Part shown: positions 1 to 7,080 of the stretch, in pieces | How the letters are laid out: every line of letters begins with the position of its first letter | How positions within the stretch are numbered: position 1 is the stretch's first letter | NCBI RefSeq assembly: GCF_015476655.1 | Contig: NZ_JABFHF010000001.1 | Coordinates: 1 to 64,000, forward strand | Source of the DNA: Aquiflexum lacus | GTDB taxonomy: Bacteria > Bacteroidota > Bacteroidia > Cytophagales > Cyclobacteriaceae | DNA length: 64,000 nucleotides | Reading direction: 5' to 3' | Made by a program: the position numbers and the translations under genes | Notes under the pieces: model-generated | Seen by the model: the letters and a program-made list of their open reading frames with translations, nothing else | Databases searched by the model: none | What the model was told of the DNA's origin: nothing

Positions 1-90
1 ACCTCACCAACAGGGTTTTACGTCCTTAAACTGACGGCTATGGCCGGCAGGCAGGAGCGAGAGACGGGAAGCGAGAGTTTAGATTTAAGA

Positions 91-252
91 ACCAAGAGCC
101 AAGATAGCTTAACCTTTGAGGTCTTTTTTGACCTCGAAGGTTTAGGATAAGAACCAAGATTCAAAAACCAAGACAAAAGAAGCAAGATGCGAGAAACAAG
201 AACCGAGAGTCAAATTCTGTACCGTTGGATAACGGGTAACCAAGAGTCAAAA
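91..252. repeat. degenerate CAAGA-rich low-complexity stretch
   Basis: Repeated imperfect words of the form ACCAAGA, AGCAAGA and ACCGAGAGTCAAA follow one another on the plus strand with no open frame. Nothing coding is visible in 1-379. The stretch also holds one copy of the AACCTTTGAGGTC palindrome and precedes a 22-bp palindrome. Its function is unknown; it looks like intergenic repeat drift. Confidence 0.5.
111..142. repeat. AACCTTTGAGGTC hairpin repeat, copy 1
   Basis: Arms AACCTTTGAGGTC and GACCTCGAAGGTT are separated by six T. The arms are complementary apart from one T/G position, which would be a G-U pair in RNA made from the plus strand. The same element recurs near 3.2, 3.3, 33.1 and 33.9 kb. 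Confidence 0.8.
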
Positions 253-344
253 TTGGACTTGGTAGGAATTGGCTGGAAGTAGGAAACAGTGTTAGCCTCT
301 TGTAAATATGACATTTAGGATAATGTGCAATTTTCAAATCTAAA

Positions 345-366
345 ACCTGCCTGCCGGCAGGCAGGT
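345..366. repeat. perfect 22-bp GC-rich palindrome
   Basis: A perfect palindrome built from ACCTGCCTGCC and its reverse complement, flanked on both sides by short TCTAAA words. Partial copies (CCGGCAGGCAGG, CCTGCCTGCC, ACAGGCAGGCG) are seen near 42, 24620 and 41926, so it belongs to a dispersed family. It lies 13 bp beyond the end of the Arc-like gene and could act as a terminator stem or REP-like element. Confidence 0.7.
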
Positions 367-379
367 CTAAAATCTAAAT

Positions 380-547
380 TCACTCTTCAGACTTCCCCTT
401 AGACAGCCTCCCGGCCTTTTTCAAAGCCTCATAGACAATCCATTCGATCTGCCCGTTGGTACTGCGGAACTCATCGGAGGCCCACTTTTCGACGGCTTTC
501 ATCATCTTTTCGTCCAACCGGAGCGCGAATGGTTTTTTAACCGACAT
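380..547 (-). CDS. Arc-like ribbon-helix-helix DNA-binding protein
   Basis: A 55-residue protein starting MSVKKPFALRLDEKMM and ending KGKSEE. The pattern of a short basic beta strand (KKPFALRLD) followed by two helices (EKMMKAVEKWASDEF and STNGQIEWIVYEALKKAG) matches the Arc/MetJ ribbon-helix-helix fold, in which a dimer inserts the strand into the DNA major groove. It is the last gene of a minus-strand operon with two membrane proteins and an SPFH protein. The upstream gene ends two bases before its ATG. Inference: an autoregulator of this operon, as is usual for small RHH proteins encoded with their targets. Confidence 0.85.
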   Translation of the reverse strand: MSVKKPFALRLDEKMMKAVEKWASDEFRSTNGQIEWIVYEALKKAGRLSKGKSEE

Positions 548-549
548 TT

Positions 550-1020
550 TTACGCTGATTTTATTTGATTAAACTGTTTGATGGCTTTTTGCATTTCTTC
601 CGGTTTTTGAGTTCCAATCAGAAATTTCTTGTCCTTCAAGCTGACAATCAGACCATGTTTGCCACCTACATTGTATGCCCACATGGTAAAGTTGTACCTA
701 ATTCCCCAGCCACCAAACTTTGTCAGTGAGTTGTATTCGATCAATTCTAATTTTTCAATTTGATTGATGTTGTATTTCCTTTGGCCTATTAATGGGAAAT
801 AGCTAAAAGACAACCCATTTTCATCAATACGGGTCTTCAATTGAAGGCTTACAAAAAGCATGACCACCAATCCCAAAATCATAATTGGAATAATAACTTC
901 CCAGCCTTCAATAGGTTGGGTGAAGATTCCATAAAATGTAATTCCAGTGACCAAAACCAGAACGGCCCAGATCCAAGGTTGATTAAATCGCTGTGTTTCT
1001 TTGAATACGAAGCTTCCCAT
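550..1020 (-). CDS. small membrane protein, bacterial-PH-like, paralogue 1
   Basis: A 156-residue protein starting MGSFVFKETQRF. This ATG is preferred over an upstream in-frame start (1053) because it falls 2 bp after the stop of the preceding gene. Two hydrophobic helices (roughly residues 16-34 and 40-58) are followed by a soluble beta-rich domain with the phrases LKTRIDENGLSFSYFPL and KFGGWGIRY, similar to bacterial PH-like (YdbS-like) membrane proteins. It is clearly paralogous to the next gene upstream (matching helix pair, R-D/E-x-G-L and GG-x-G-(I/L)-R). Its function is unknown. Its place next to an SPFH protein suggests a membrane-microdomain partner. Confidence 0.75.
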   Translation of the reverse strand: MGSFVFKETQRFNQPWIWAVLVLVTGITFYGIFTQPIEGWEVIIPIMILGLVVMLFVSLQLKTRIDENGLSFSYFPLIGQRKYNINQIEKLELIEYNSLTKFGGWGIRYNFTMWAYNVGGKHGLIVSLKDKKFLIGTQKPEEMQKAIKQFNQIKSA

Positions 1021-1022
1021 AA

Positions 1023-1514
1023 TTAACTTTCTTTTGAAGGTTGATCTTTCCATTCTGCTAGCAGTTCCTCTGCCAGAACTGGATTTTTGAGACTAAAGGC
1101 ATATTTTCTTTTGTGAGTTTTGATTTCTAGGAGGTAGTCGGCTATGAAAATATATGCCCGGTACTTTCTCCCCATGCGCAAGCCTATTCCACCATATTCC
1201 AACATCCCATCGGTCTTTTTGACTTTTGCTTCAAGGATTTCTTCAACGCTGAATTTTTTCCAGCCATTGATGAAAGGCGGATTTCGAAATGCCAATCCAT
1301 ACCTGTCCAACCTCACTTGCAGTTTGATGTTCAAGATCATTAGAAAAAGCAAGATCATTATGGAACCGACTACGGCAACTGCAATCGGCCCATCATCCCC
1401 AAGGTGGCCGGTCTGCCAAAGGACCACCATCAGGATCAGGGTAGGCAATTCCAACAACAAAATGGCATACATCAACCAAGTTCCTCTGAAAGTATGTGTT
1501 TCATTGACTACCAT
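1023..1514 (-). CDS. small membrane protein, bacterial-PH-like, paralogue 2
   Basis: A 163-residue protein starting MVVNETHTFRGTWLM. Two transmembrane helices at about residues 15-33 and 43-63 are followed by a cytosolic-type domain containing VRLDRYGLAFRNPPF, EYGGIGLRMG and ISLKNP-like strand phrases, mirroring the downstream gene. The tandem pair probably arose by duplication. It lies between the SPFH gene (6 bp upstream) and its paralogue (2 bp downstream), so the three are almost certainly one transcript. The biochemical role is not known. Confidence 0.75.
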   Translation of the reverse strand: MVVNETHTFRGTWLMYAILLLELPTLILMVVLWQTGHLGDDGPIAVAVVGSIMILLFLMILNIKLQVRLDRYGLAFRNPPFINGWKKFSVEEILEAKVKKTDGMLEYGGIGLRMGRKYRAYIFIADYLLEIKTHKRKYAFSLKNPVLAEELLAEWKDQPSKES

Positions 1515-1520
1515 TCTTCT

Positions 1521-2369
1521 TTATTGATTGAGTGTCCCTACATTCAACACCGGACTGGCAGATCGGTCAGAACAAAGCACCACCATCAGGTTGCTGACCA
1601 TAGCCGCTTTTTTCTCTTCCTCAAATTCAATGATTCCTTTGATTTTAAGATCTTCCAATGCCATTTCCACCATGCCTACTGCGCCGTCCACTATTTTCCT
1701 CCTAGCTGCGACAATTGCTGTGGCCTGTTGTCTTTGGAGCATGGCGGAGGCGATTTCCTGGGAATAAGCCAAATGGGAAATCCTCGCTTCGATGACTTTA
1801 ATACCGGCATGATGTAAGCGTTCAGAAATCTCAGCTTCCAGTGAATGGTTGACATCTTCCACACCGGAACGTAACGTAATTTCAGCATCTTCAGCCTCAA
1901 AATCATCATAAGGGTATTTACCCGCCATTTTTCGAACCGCAGCATCCGATTGTAAGTGAATGAAGTTTTCATAATCTTCTACTTCAAAAGTAGCCTTGAA
2001 CGTATCCTCTACCTGCCAAACGACAATGGTTCCCACCATGACCGGATTACCGATTTTGTCATTGACTTTGAGGGGTTTGTTTTCAAAATTCCTTACCCGA
2101 AGCGAAATTTTGTTTTTGGTCATAAAGGGATTGACCCAAAAGAAGCCATTGGCTTTGACTGTTCCCTTGTAGGCACCGAAGAGGATCAGCACCATGGCCT
2201 TGTTAGGTTGAAGGGTAAAAAATCCTGGGAGAATCAGGATAAATCCCACACCCAAAACAATTCCGAGAATATGTATCTCATTGATAAACGAAAATGCAGT
2301 GGCCGGAATCAGGGCTATCGCCACCAAAACCATCAAATAGCCAGAGAAAGGTTTTACGATTTTTTCCAT
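1521..2369 (-). CDS. SPFH/band-7 domain membrane protein
   Basis: A 282-residue protein. Two hydrophobic helices at about residues 8-28 and 34-54 form an N-terminal membrane anchor. An SPFH (stomatin/prohibitin/flotillin/HflK) domain follows at about 58-240, with typical phrases VPVMVGTIVVWQVEDT-like, FIHLQSDAAVRKMAGKYPYD and GIKVIEARISHLAYSQEIASAMLQRQQA. The C-terminal AARRKIVDGAVGMVEMALEDL helix is usual for the family. SPFH proteins oligomerise on membranes and scaffold partners. It heads the operon with two small membrane proteins and an Arc-like regulator. Confidence 0.9.
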   Translation of the reverse strand: MEKIVKPFSGYLMVLVAIALIPATAFSFINEIHILGIVLGVGFILILPGFFTLQPNKAMVLILFGAYKGTVKANGFFWVNPFMTKNKISLRVRNFENKPLKVNDKIGNPVMVGTIVVWQVEDTFKATFEVEDYENFIHLQSDAAVRKMAGKYPYDDFEAEDAEITLRSGVEDVNHSLEAEISERLHHAGIKVIEARISHLAYSQEIASAMLQRQQATAIVAARRKIVDGAVGMVEMALEDLKIKGIIEFEEEKKAAMVSNLMVVLCSDRSASPVLNVGTLNQ

Positions 2370-2386
2370 ATTATTATGATATTAAT

Positions 2387-2396
2387 TTGATATCAA
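2387..2396. promoter_or_regulatory. TTGATATCAA palindrome upstream of the SPFH operon
   Basis: A perfect 10-bp palindrome with a second TGATAT half-site about 10 bp closer to the gene, ending 18 bp before the SPFH start codon. The operon encodes an RHH repressor, so an autoregulatory operator is plausible. This is inference from position and symmetry only. Confidence 0.25.
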
Positions 2397-2792
2397 TACA
2401 ATATACATTGTTGACTTTAAAAAAGTTGCTTTTTGGGGGAATTATTTTTTGGAATAGTTTTGAATAGCATAATAAAAAGGAACTCAAAGGTTTTTTAGAT
2501 GAGATTTTTTTTATTTGATTAAAACTACTTTTTGGGATTAAATCATAGGCTTATAATGATCTCTGTCTAAAAAGTTTCAACCACTTTGATTTTACCAAAA
2601 CCTTTGTAAAGTAAGATTCGTCAATAGATTTAGTTTTCAAATTTTGGGATTACTTTTAAAAATAAAAAGAGGCATGTAAATTCTCTTGGAAAACATATTA
2701 AAACAAGAATGATGTAAAATCAAAATACACAAGTATGAATAAGCGTAAAATAGTAAACACCTTTATTTTTCAGGACTTATTTTAACAATAAA
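2397..2792. other. AT-rich divergent intergenic region
   Basis: About 400 bp between the divergent SPFH operon and the next plus-strand gene. It is strongly AT-rich, with A/T runs and no credible open frame or RNA gene. It must hold the promoters of both flanking units, but I could not assign boxes with confidence. Confidence 0.5.
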
Positions 2793-3155
2793 ATGTATCC
2801 AAAAAATAAGCGTTCATTTGAAATGCTTTCAGAGGGTATGTTAGCTTACCATCAATTGGAATTCCCTGATAAGTTGGATTTTTCCCAAGCTCAATCTATC
2901 AGTTGGGAAGAAATCAACCTTCCTGAGGAAAGAAAGCAGCTTGCTGTGAAACACCTCGAAAACTCTTTGGCAAAAGGAGACCATTTTTTTAATCAATTTT
3001 TGGCAGCAGTTATATATGATAAATCCGGGGATAATGAAAAGGCACAACTTCACGCACGGAATGCAATGAACGATTATCCAAAACACTGGTCAGAAAAGAA
3101 AAGGAAACTTATAGATGATTTACTAAAACAAAATTTTGATTTAGCCACTCAATAA
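2793..3155 (+). CDS. hypothetical protein, helical, TPR-like
   Basis: A 120-residue soluble protein starting MYPKNKRSFEMLSEGM. I do not recognise a named family. The C-terminal half (LAVKHLENSLAKGDHFFNQFLAAVIYDKSGDNEKAQLHARNAM spread over residues 50-95) has the spacing of a tetratricopeptide helix pair. No signal peptide or membrane helix is seen. It stands alone, followed by three hairpin repeats that may end its transcript. Confidence 0.6.
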   Translation: MYPKNKRSFEMLSEGMLAYHQLEFPDKLDFSQAQSISWEEINLPEERKQLAVKHLENSLAKGDHFFNQFLAAVIYDKSGDNEKAQLHARNAMNDYPKHWSEKKRKLIDDLLKQNFDLATQ

Positions 3156-3177
3156 TTCTTTTTTACTTTACGTTTAA

Positions 3178-3210
3178 AACCTTCGAGGTCAAAAAAAGAC
3201 CTCAAAGGTT
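3178..3210. repeat. AACCTTTGAGGTC hairpin repeat, copy 2
   Basis: Arms AACCTTCGAGGTC and GACCTCAAAGGTT around a run of seven A; inverted relative to copy 1. It lies 22 bp after the stop of the upstream gene, where it could act as a terminator-like stem. Confidence 0.8.
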
Positions 3211-3218
3211 TTGGGTTT

Positions 3219-3251
3219 GACCTTTGAGGTTTTTTCAAAACCTCGAAGGTC
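3219..3251. repeat. AACCTTTGAGGTC hairpin repeat, copy 3
   Basis: Fifteen-base arms GACCTTTGAGGTTTT and AAAACCTCGAAGGTC around TTC, with the same single T/G asymmetry as the other copies. It sits only 8 bp from copy 2 and in opposite orientation. Confidence 0.8.
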
Positions 3252-3309
3252 TTAGTGTTAGATTAAAGGTCTTTCTTTTTCTTTGATCGAATTTCGGTGA
3301 AAATTTAAA

Positions 3310-3342
3310 ACTTTCGAGGTCTGAAAAAGACCTCAAAGGTTA
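3310..3342. repeat. AACCTTTGAGGTC hairpin repeat, copy 4
   Basis: Arms AACTTTCGAGGTC and GACCTCAAAGGTT around TGAAAAA. It is the fourth copy, again intergenic. Apart from the hairpins and the terminator below, I see nothing else in 3156-3630. Confidence 0.8.
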
Positions 3343-3476
3343 ATAAGCCCAATAAAACCTTCCCGATTCAGTTCTGAGTAATCTTGAATCCTGAAACTCA
3401 CCGATCACCACAAATTTTTTAGTCATTTTCAATTTTATAGTCAATTAAAATTCTGAGTCGACCTATGTGTATGTGG

Positions 3477-3521
3477 TAAAAAAATAACCCTGCAAGAAAA
3501 AAATTCTTTTTCCTGCAGGGT
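3477..3521 (-). terminator. rho-independent terminator downstream of fabG
   Basis: Read on the minus strand, ACCCTGCA pairs with TGCAGGGT, the loop itself is pairable (GAAAAA/TTTTTC), and a T-rich tail follows. It lies 110 bp beyond the fabG stop and has the right orientation to end that transcript. Confidence 0.7.
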
Positions 3522-3630
3522 CAACTTCTTGTCTATTTCGACATTCATTATTAAACATTCTTAATTTCGAATACAGAACACCTAATTTCGAATAATGAAG
3601 TACCGTAAATCTACAATCTAAAATCTAAAA

Positions 3631-4377
3631 TCAAGTCAACATTGCCCCATCCACCTGAAGCACCTGACCGGAAATATATGAACTCATGTCAGAACCCAAG
3701 AACACACAGGCATTGGCCACTTCTTCAGGTTGGCCACCTCGCTTCATCGGGATTCCATCTCTCCAGCCCTGAACTGTTTTTTCATCCAAAACACCGGTCA
3801 TCTCAGTTTCGATAAAGCCCGGGGCAACGGCATTGGAACGGATGTTTCTTGATCCCAATTCAAGCGCCACAGATTTGGTGAAGCCGATGATCCCGGATTT
3901 GGAAGCCGCATAGTTTGCTTGGCCAGCATTTCCTTTGATTCCTACTACCGAAGTGATATTGATAATCGATCCGGCTTTGGCTTTCATCATGGGACGGGTT
4001 GCAGCTTTGACGGTATTGAAACAGGATTTGAGGTTGACACCTATTACTTCATCCCAAGCTTCTTCAGTCATTCTCATCAGGAGGTTGTCTCGGGTGATTC
4101 CGGCATTGTTTACAAGGATTTCCAAGGAACCAAATTCAGCTACTACCGCATTGACCAATTCTTCAGCCGCTTTGAAGTTGGAAGCATCGGAGCGGTAGCC
4201 TTTTGCTTTGATGCCGAAAGCTGCAAGTTCATTTTCCAATGCCTGACCTTTTTCGACACTTGATAGATATGTAAATGCCACATTGGCACCTTCCTGTGCA
4301 TATCGGATGGCGATGGCTCTTCCTATTCCTTTAGATGCTCCTGTGATCAGAGCTGTTTTTCCGCTTAATAATCCCAT
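3631..4377 (-). CDS. fabG: 3-oxoacyl-[acyl-carrier-protein] reductase FabG
   Basis: A 248-residue short-chain dehydrogenase. The NADPH-binding glycine motif TGASKGIG lies at residues 12-19, NNAG at about 89-92, and the catalytic Ser-Tyr-Lys in NITSVVGIKG...NYAASKSG at about 141-162. It ends in a substrate/tetramer segment (SGQVLQVDGAML). FabG reduces beta-ketoacyl-ACP in type II fatty-acid synthesis in the cytoplasm. Length and motif spacing are those of housekeeping FabG. It is monocistronic here, transcribed toward a hairpin terminator. A paralogous SDR of secondary metabolism cannot be excluded, but the sequence fits FabG well. Confidence 0.92.
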   Translation of the reverse strand: MGLLSGKTALITGASKGIGRAIAIRYAQEGANVAFTYLSSVEKGQALENELAAFGIKAKGYRSDASNFKAAEELVNAVVAEFGSLEILVNNAGITRDNLLMRMTEEAWDEVIGVNLKSCFNTVKAATRPMMKAKAGSIINITSVVGIKGNAGQANYAASKSGIIGFTKSVALELGSRNIRSNAVAPGFIETEMTGVLDEKTVQGWRDGIPMKRGGQPEEVANACVFLGSDMSSYISGQVLQVDGAMLT

Positions 4378-4424
4378 GTTGTATTATTTTGGTTGGTGTC
4401 GTAAGGTCCAAAAATAAAAAAAAA

Positions 4425-4450
4425 TCACGCAAAGACGCCAAGAAGCAAAG
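4425..4450 (+). repeat. left inverted repeat flanking the GxxExxY gene
   Basis: 26 bp beginning TCACGCAAAGACGCCAAG. It matches the reverse complement of 4943-4968 at 24 of 26 positions. Together they bracket the 127-residue GxxExxY gene. A related copy lies at 47201-47243. Confidence 0.8.
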
Positions 4451-4490
4451 ATTAATAAATTTAAGATGGGTAGTATCCAAGTAAATTTTA

Positions 4491-4874
4491 TTAATCCTCC
4501 AACCCATTTACAATCCTCTTAAAACCATATTTTATCAATTTCTCATTGAAATTTATCAACAAACCCAGTTTGATATCCGTGAGTTTTAAGTATGTATTTA
4601 CCTGCTTAAAATGTTTGGGATGAAGGGTTTCTACAGCCTTGATTTCTATTAAAACTTTTCTTTCTACAATTAAATCTGCTTTAAAACCTTGCTCAAAGAC
4701 AAGATTGTCCCATTTAACCTTGATTTCCTTTTGCCTTACTACATGCAATCCTTTTTTTGTCAGTTCATGTGCTAAAATGTTTTCATAAACAATTTCATAC
4801 AGACCAGGACCGAGCGTGTAATGGATGTGGTATGCAGAATCAAAAATTTCTCTAGCTATATCATTTTCTGTCAT
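4491..4874 (-). CDS. GxxExxY family protein (PD-(D/E)XK nuclease-like)
   Basis: A 127-residue protein with the family-defining GPGLYEIVYE at about residues 22-31. The nuclease-like core KADLIVERKVLIEIKAVE at about 64-81 supplies the D...ExK residues of the PD-(D/E)XK fold, followed by HFKQVNTYLKLTDIKLGLLINF. The family is widespread, often multicopy, and of unproven function; a DNA-cleaving activity is inferred from the fold. It starts MTENDIAREI. The gene is enclosed by a 26-bp inverted repeat pair (4425-4450 and 4943-4968), which suggests that it moves or is maintained as a 544-bp unit. Confidence 0.88.
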   Translation of the reverse strand: MTENDIAREIFDSAYHIHYTLGPGLYEIVYENILAHELTKKGLHVVRQKEIKVKWDNLVFEQGFKADLIVERKVLIEIKAVETLHPKHFKQVNTYLKLTDIKLGLLINFNEKLIKYGFKRIVNGLED

Positions 4875-4942
4875 TTATTTCAGCATCTATATTGGAATGG
4901 CGATAACTTTTAGATTCAAGCTAATTTAATTCAATTTTTTTT

Positions 4943-4968
4943 CTTTGCATCATGGCGTCTTTGCGTGA
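4943..4968 (-). repeat. right inverted repeat flanking the GxxExxY gene
   Basis: Its reverse complement begins TCACGCAAAGACGCCATG and differs from 4425-4450 at two positions. No clear target-site duplication is seen outside the pair. Confidence 0.8.
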
Positions 4969-5012
4969 ACCCAATCCTTACTAGACAAATTTTTTTCTCT
5001 GCCCAAAAGCCC

Positions 5013-5020
5013 TATTTTTG
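5013..5020 (+). promoter_or_regulatory. candidate -7 box for lpdA
   Basis: TATTTTTG matches the Bacteroidota -7 consensus TAnnTTTG and lies 32 bp before the lpdA ATG. No clear -33 TTG is present, so this is a moderate call. Confidence 0.4.
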
Positions 5021-5052
5021 CATAGCTAATTTGAAAATTAAATAATAAGAAT

Positions 5053-6453
5053 ATGTCTTCTACGAAATATGATTTGATTGTTTTGGGTTCTGGTCCGGGA
5101 GGGTATGTTGCTGCAATCAGGGCTTCACAGTTAGGTTTGAAAACGGCAATTGTCGAAGCCGCCGAGCTAGGTGGTATCTGTTTGAACTGGGGTTGTATCC
5201 CAACCAAAGCATTGATCAAAAGTGCACAAGTTTTTGAATATATCAATCATTCAGAGGATTATGGAATCACTGTGAAAGAAGCTTCTGTGGATTTTCCCAA
5301 TATGATCAAAAGAAGCCGTGATGTGGCCGCGGGCATGTCCAAAGGAGTTCAGTTTTTGATGAAAAAGAACAAAATCGATCAACTTTTAGGATGGGGAAAA
5401 ATTCAGCCTGGTAAAAAGGTAGAAGTTGAAGATAAGGACGGTAAAAAAACAGTTTATGCTGCTGACCATATTATCATCGCCACAGGTGGTCGGGCAAGGG
5501 AACTTCCTGCTTTGAAGATCGATAATGAAAAAATTGTTGGTTATCGTAAGGCAATGACGCTTGAAAAAAAGCCAGAGAAAATGGTTGTAGTTGGATCAGG
5601 TGCCATTGGCGTTGAGTTTGCATATGTTTATAGTGCTATTGGGGTGGAGGTGACCATTGTTGAATTCATGGACAGAATAGTCCCTGTTGAAGATGAAGAG
5701 GTTTCAAAAACACTTGAAAAAATTTACAAGAAAGCAGGCATTAAGATCATGACAAGTTCCGAAGTCACTGCCGTAGATACAAAAGGCAAGGGATGTAAGG
5801 TGACTGTCAAAGATAAAAAAGGAGCTGAGTCCACTATAGAATGTGATATTGTATTGTCTGCTGTGGGTGTGGTTTCCAATGTGGAAAATATAGGTTTGGA
5901 AGATGTTGGGATTTTGGTAGATAGAGGAAAAATCAAAGTTGATGAGTTTTACAAAACCAATATGCCGGGATACTATGCCATTGGAGATGTGACCACCGGT
6001 CCTGCCTTGGCCCACGTCGCTTCTGCTGAAGGGATCACCTGTGTAGAGAAAATCGCCGGTCATCATCCTGAGCCTATAGACTACAACAATATTCCCGGCT
6101 GTACTTATTGTATCCCTGAAATTTCTTCTGTGGGCTACACAGAGGCCAAGGCCAAAGAAGCAGGTTATGATGTGAAAGTGGGTAAATTCCCATTCTCTGC
6201 TTCTGGAAAAGCATCAGCTGCTGGAGCTAAAGATGGTTTTGTCAAATTGATTTTTGATGCCAAATATGGGGAATTGCTAGGAGCTCATATGATCGGTACT
6301 AATGTGACCGAGATGATTGCTGAGATAGTGGCCATCCGTAAGTTGGAGACAACAGGAATGGAATTGATCAAAACTATCCATCCACACCCTACTATGTCAG
6401 AGGCAATTATGGAAGCAGCTGCACAAGCATATGGAGAAGTGATTCACCTTTAA
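5053..6453 (+). CDS. lpdA: dihydrolipoyl dehydrogenase (E3)
   Basis: A 466-residue flavoprotein. The FAD-binding GSGPGG lies at residues 12-17, the redox-active disulfide in GICLNWGC at Cys43 and Cys48, the second Rossmann motif VVGSGAIGVEFA at about 179-190, and the C-terminal catalytic His-Glu in HPHPTMSEA near 444-452. E3 reoxidises dihydrolipoamide in pyruvate, 2-oxoglutarate or branched-chain dehydrogenase complexes, passing electrons to NAD+. The LNWGC variant of the active-site motif is common in this phylum. It is monocistronic, with its own terminator immediately downstream. Confidence 0.95.
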   Translation: MSSTKYDLIVLGSGPGGYVAAIRASQLGLKTAIVEAAELGGICLNWGCIPTKALIKSAQVFEYINHSEDYGITVKEASVDFPNMIKRSRDVAAGMSKGVQFLMKKNKIDQLLGWGKIQPGKKVEVEDKDGKKTVYAADHIIIATGGRARELPALKIDNEKIVGYRKAMTLEKKPEKMVVVGSGAIGVEFAYVYSAIGVEVTIVEFMDRIVPVEDEEVSKTLEKIYKKAGIKIMTSSEVTAVDTKGKGCKVTVKDKKGAESTIECDIVLSAVGVVSNVENIGLEDVGILVDRGKIKVDEFYKTNMPGYYAIGDVTTGPALAHVASAEGITCVEKIAGHHPEPIDYNNIPGCTYCIPEISSVGYTEAKAKEAGYDVKVGKFPFSASGKASAAGAKDGFVKLIFDAKYGELLGAHMIGTNVTEMIAEIVAIRKLETTGMELIKTIHPHPTMSEAIMEAAAQAYGEVIHL

Positions 6454-6475
6454 TCCTATAATTTTCTTATATTCG

Positions 6476-6515
6476 AAACACAAGGTCAGATATTTGATCT
6501 TGTGTTTTTCTTTTT
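6476..6515 (+). terminator. terminator after lpdA
   Basis: AAACACAAG pairs with CTTGTGTTT across a 14-nt loop and is followed by a T-rich tail. The 3' arm covers the proposed GTG start of the following sigma factor gene, which makes that start doubtful or suggests coupling. Confidence 0.65.
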
Positions 6516-7080
6516 ATTAAAGAGAAAACCATTAAAGCCACAACTTTTGGAAGAAGAACAACTAATTGCAGGATTGAGAGCGCAGGATCGAAAAACGATA
6601 GAATATTTATACGATAACTATTCACGAGCACTCTTTACTGTCATTTCCAGGATTATCACCGATAAGGACATCGCAGAAGAAGTGTTTCATGATGCCTTTA
6701 TCAAGATTACCCGGAAAATTGACAGTTACGATGAGTCAAAAGGAAGGCTTTATACTTGGATGGCCAATATTTGTAGGAATTCAGCCATTGACAAAACCAG
6801 GTCCAAAGAGTATTCTAAGAGCAATAAGACCAATACGATTGATGACTACGTATATGGTTTGGAGAGCGAGTCAGGAACATCAGAGTTGGTCGACGGAATT
6901 GGAGTCAAGGAGCTTCTAGTGGACCTCAATGAGGAACAAAGGTTTGTGATTGAGTGCATTTATTTCAAAGGCTACACCCATTCAGAAATTTCAGAGGAGT
7001 TTAACCTTCCTTTAGGGACAGTCAAATCGCGCATCCGAGCAGCAATCAATGTGTTAAAAAAGAACTTAGATAGAATCTAG
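6502..7080 (+). CDS. ECF-family RNA polymerase sigma-70 factor
   Basis: A protein of up to 192 residues with sigma region 2 at about 25-95 (YDNYSRALFTVISRIITDKDIAEEVFHDAFIKI and the RLYTWMANICRNSAIDKTR tail) and region 4 helix-turn-helix at about 135-185 (GYTHSEISEEFNLPLGTVKSRIRAA). It recruits RNA polymerase to a small regulon when released by its anti-sigma factor. The next gene overlaps it by one base (TAGTG), so the two are translationally coupled. The GTG at 6502 lies inside the terminator of lpdA. A TTG at 6547 (giving MEEEQLIAGLRAQD) is the alternative start. Confidence 0.88.
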   Translation: MFFFLLKRKPLKPQLLEEEQLIAGLRAQDRKTIEYLYDNYSRALFTVISRIITDKDIAEEVFHDAFIKITRKIDSYDESKGRLYTWMANICRNSAIDKTRSKEYSKSNKTNTIDDYVYGLESESGTSELVDGIGVKELLVDLNEEQRFVIECIYFKGYTHSEISEEFNLPLGTVKSRIRAAINVLKKNLDRI

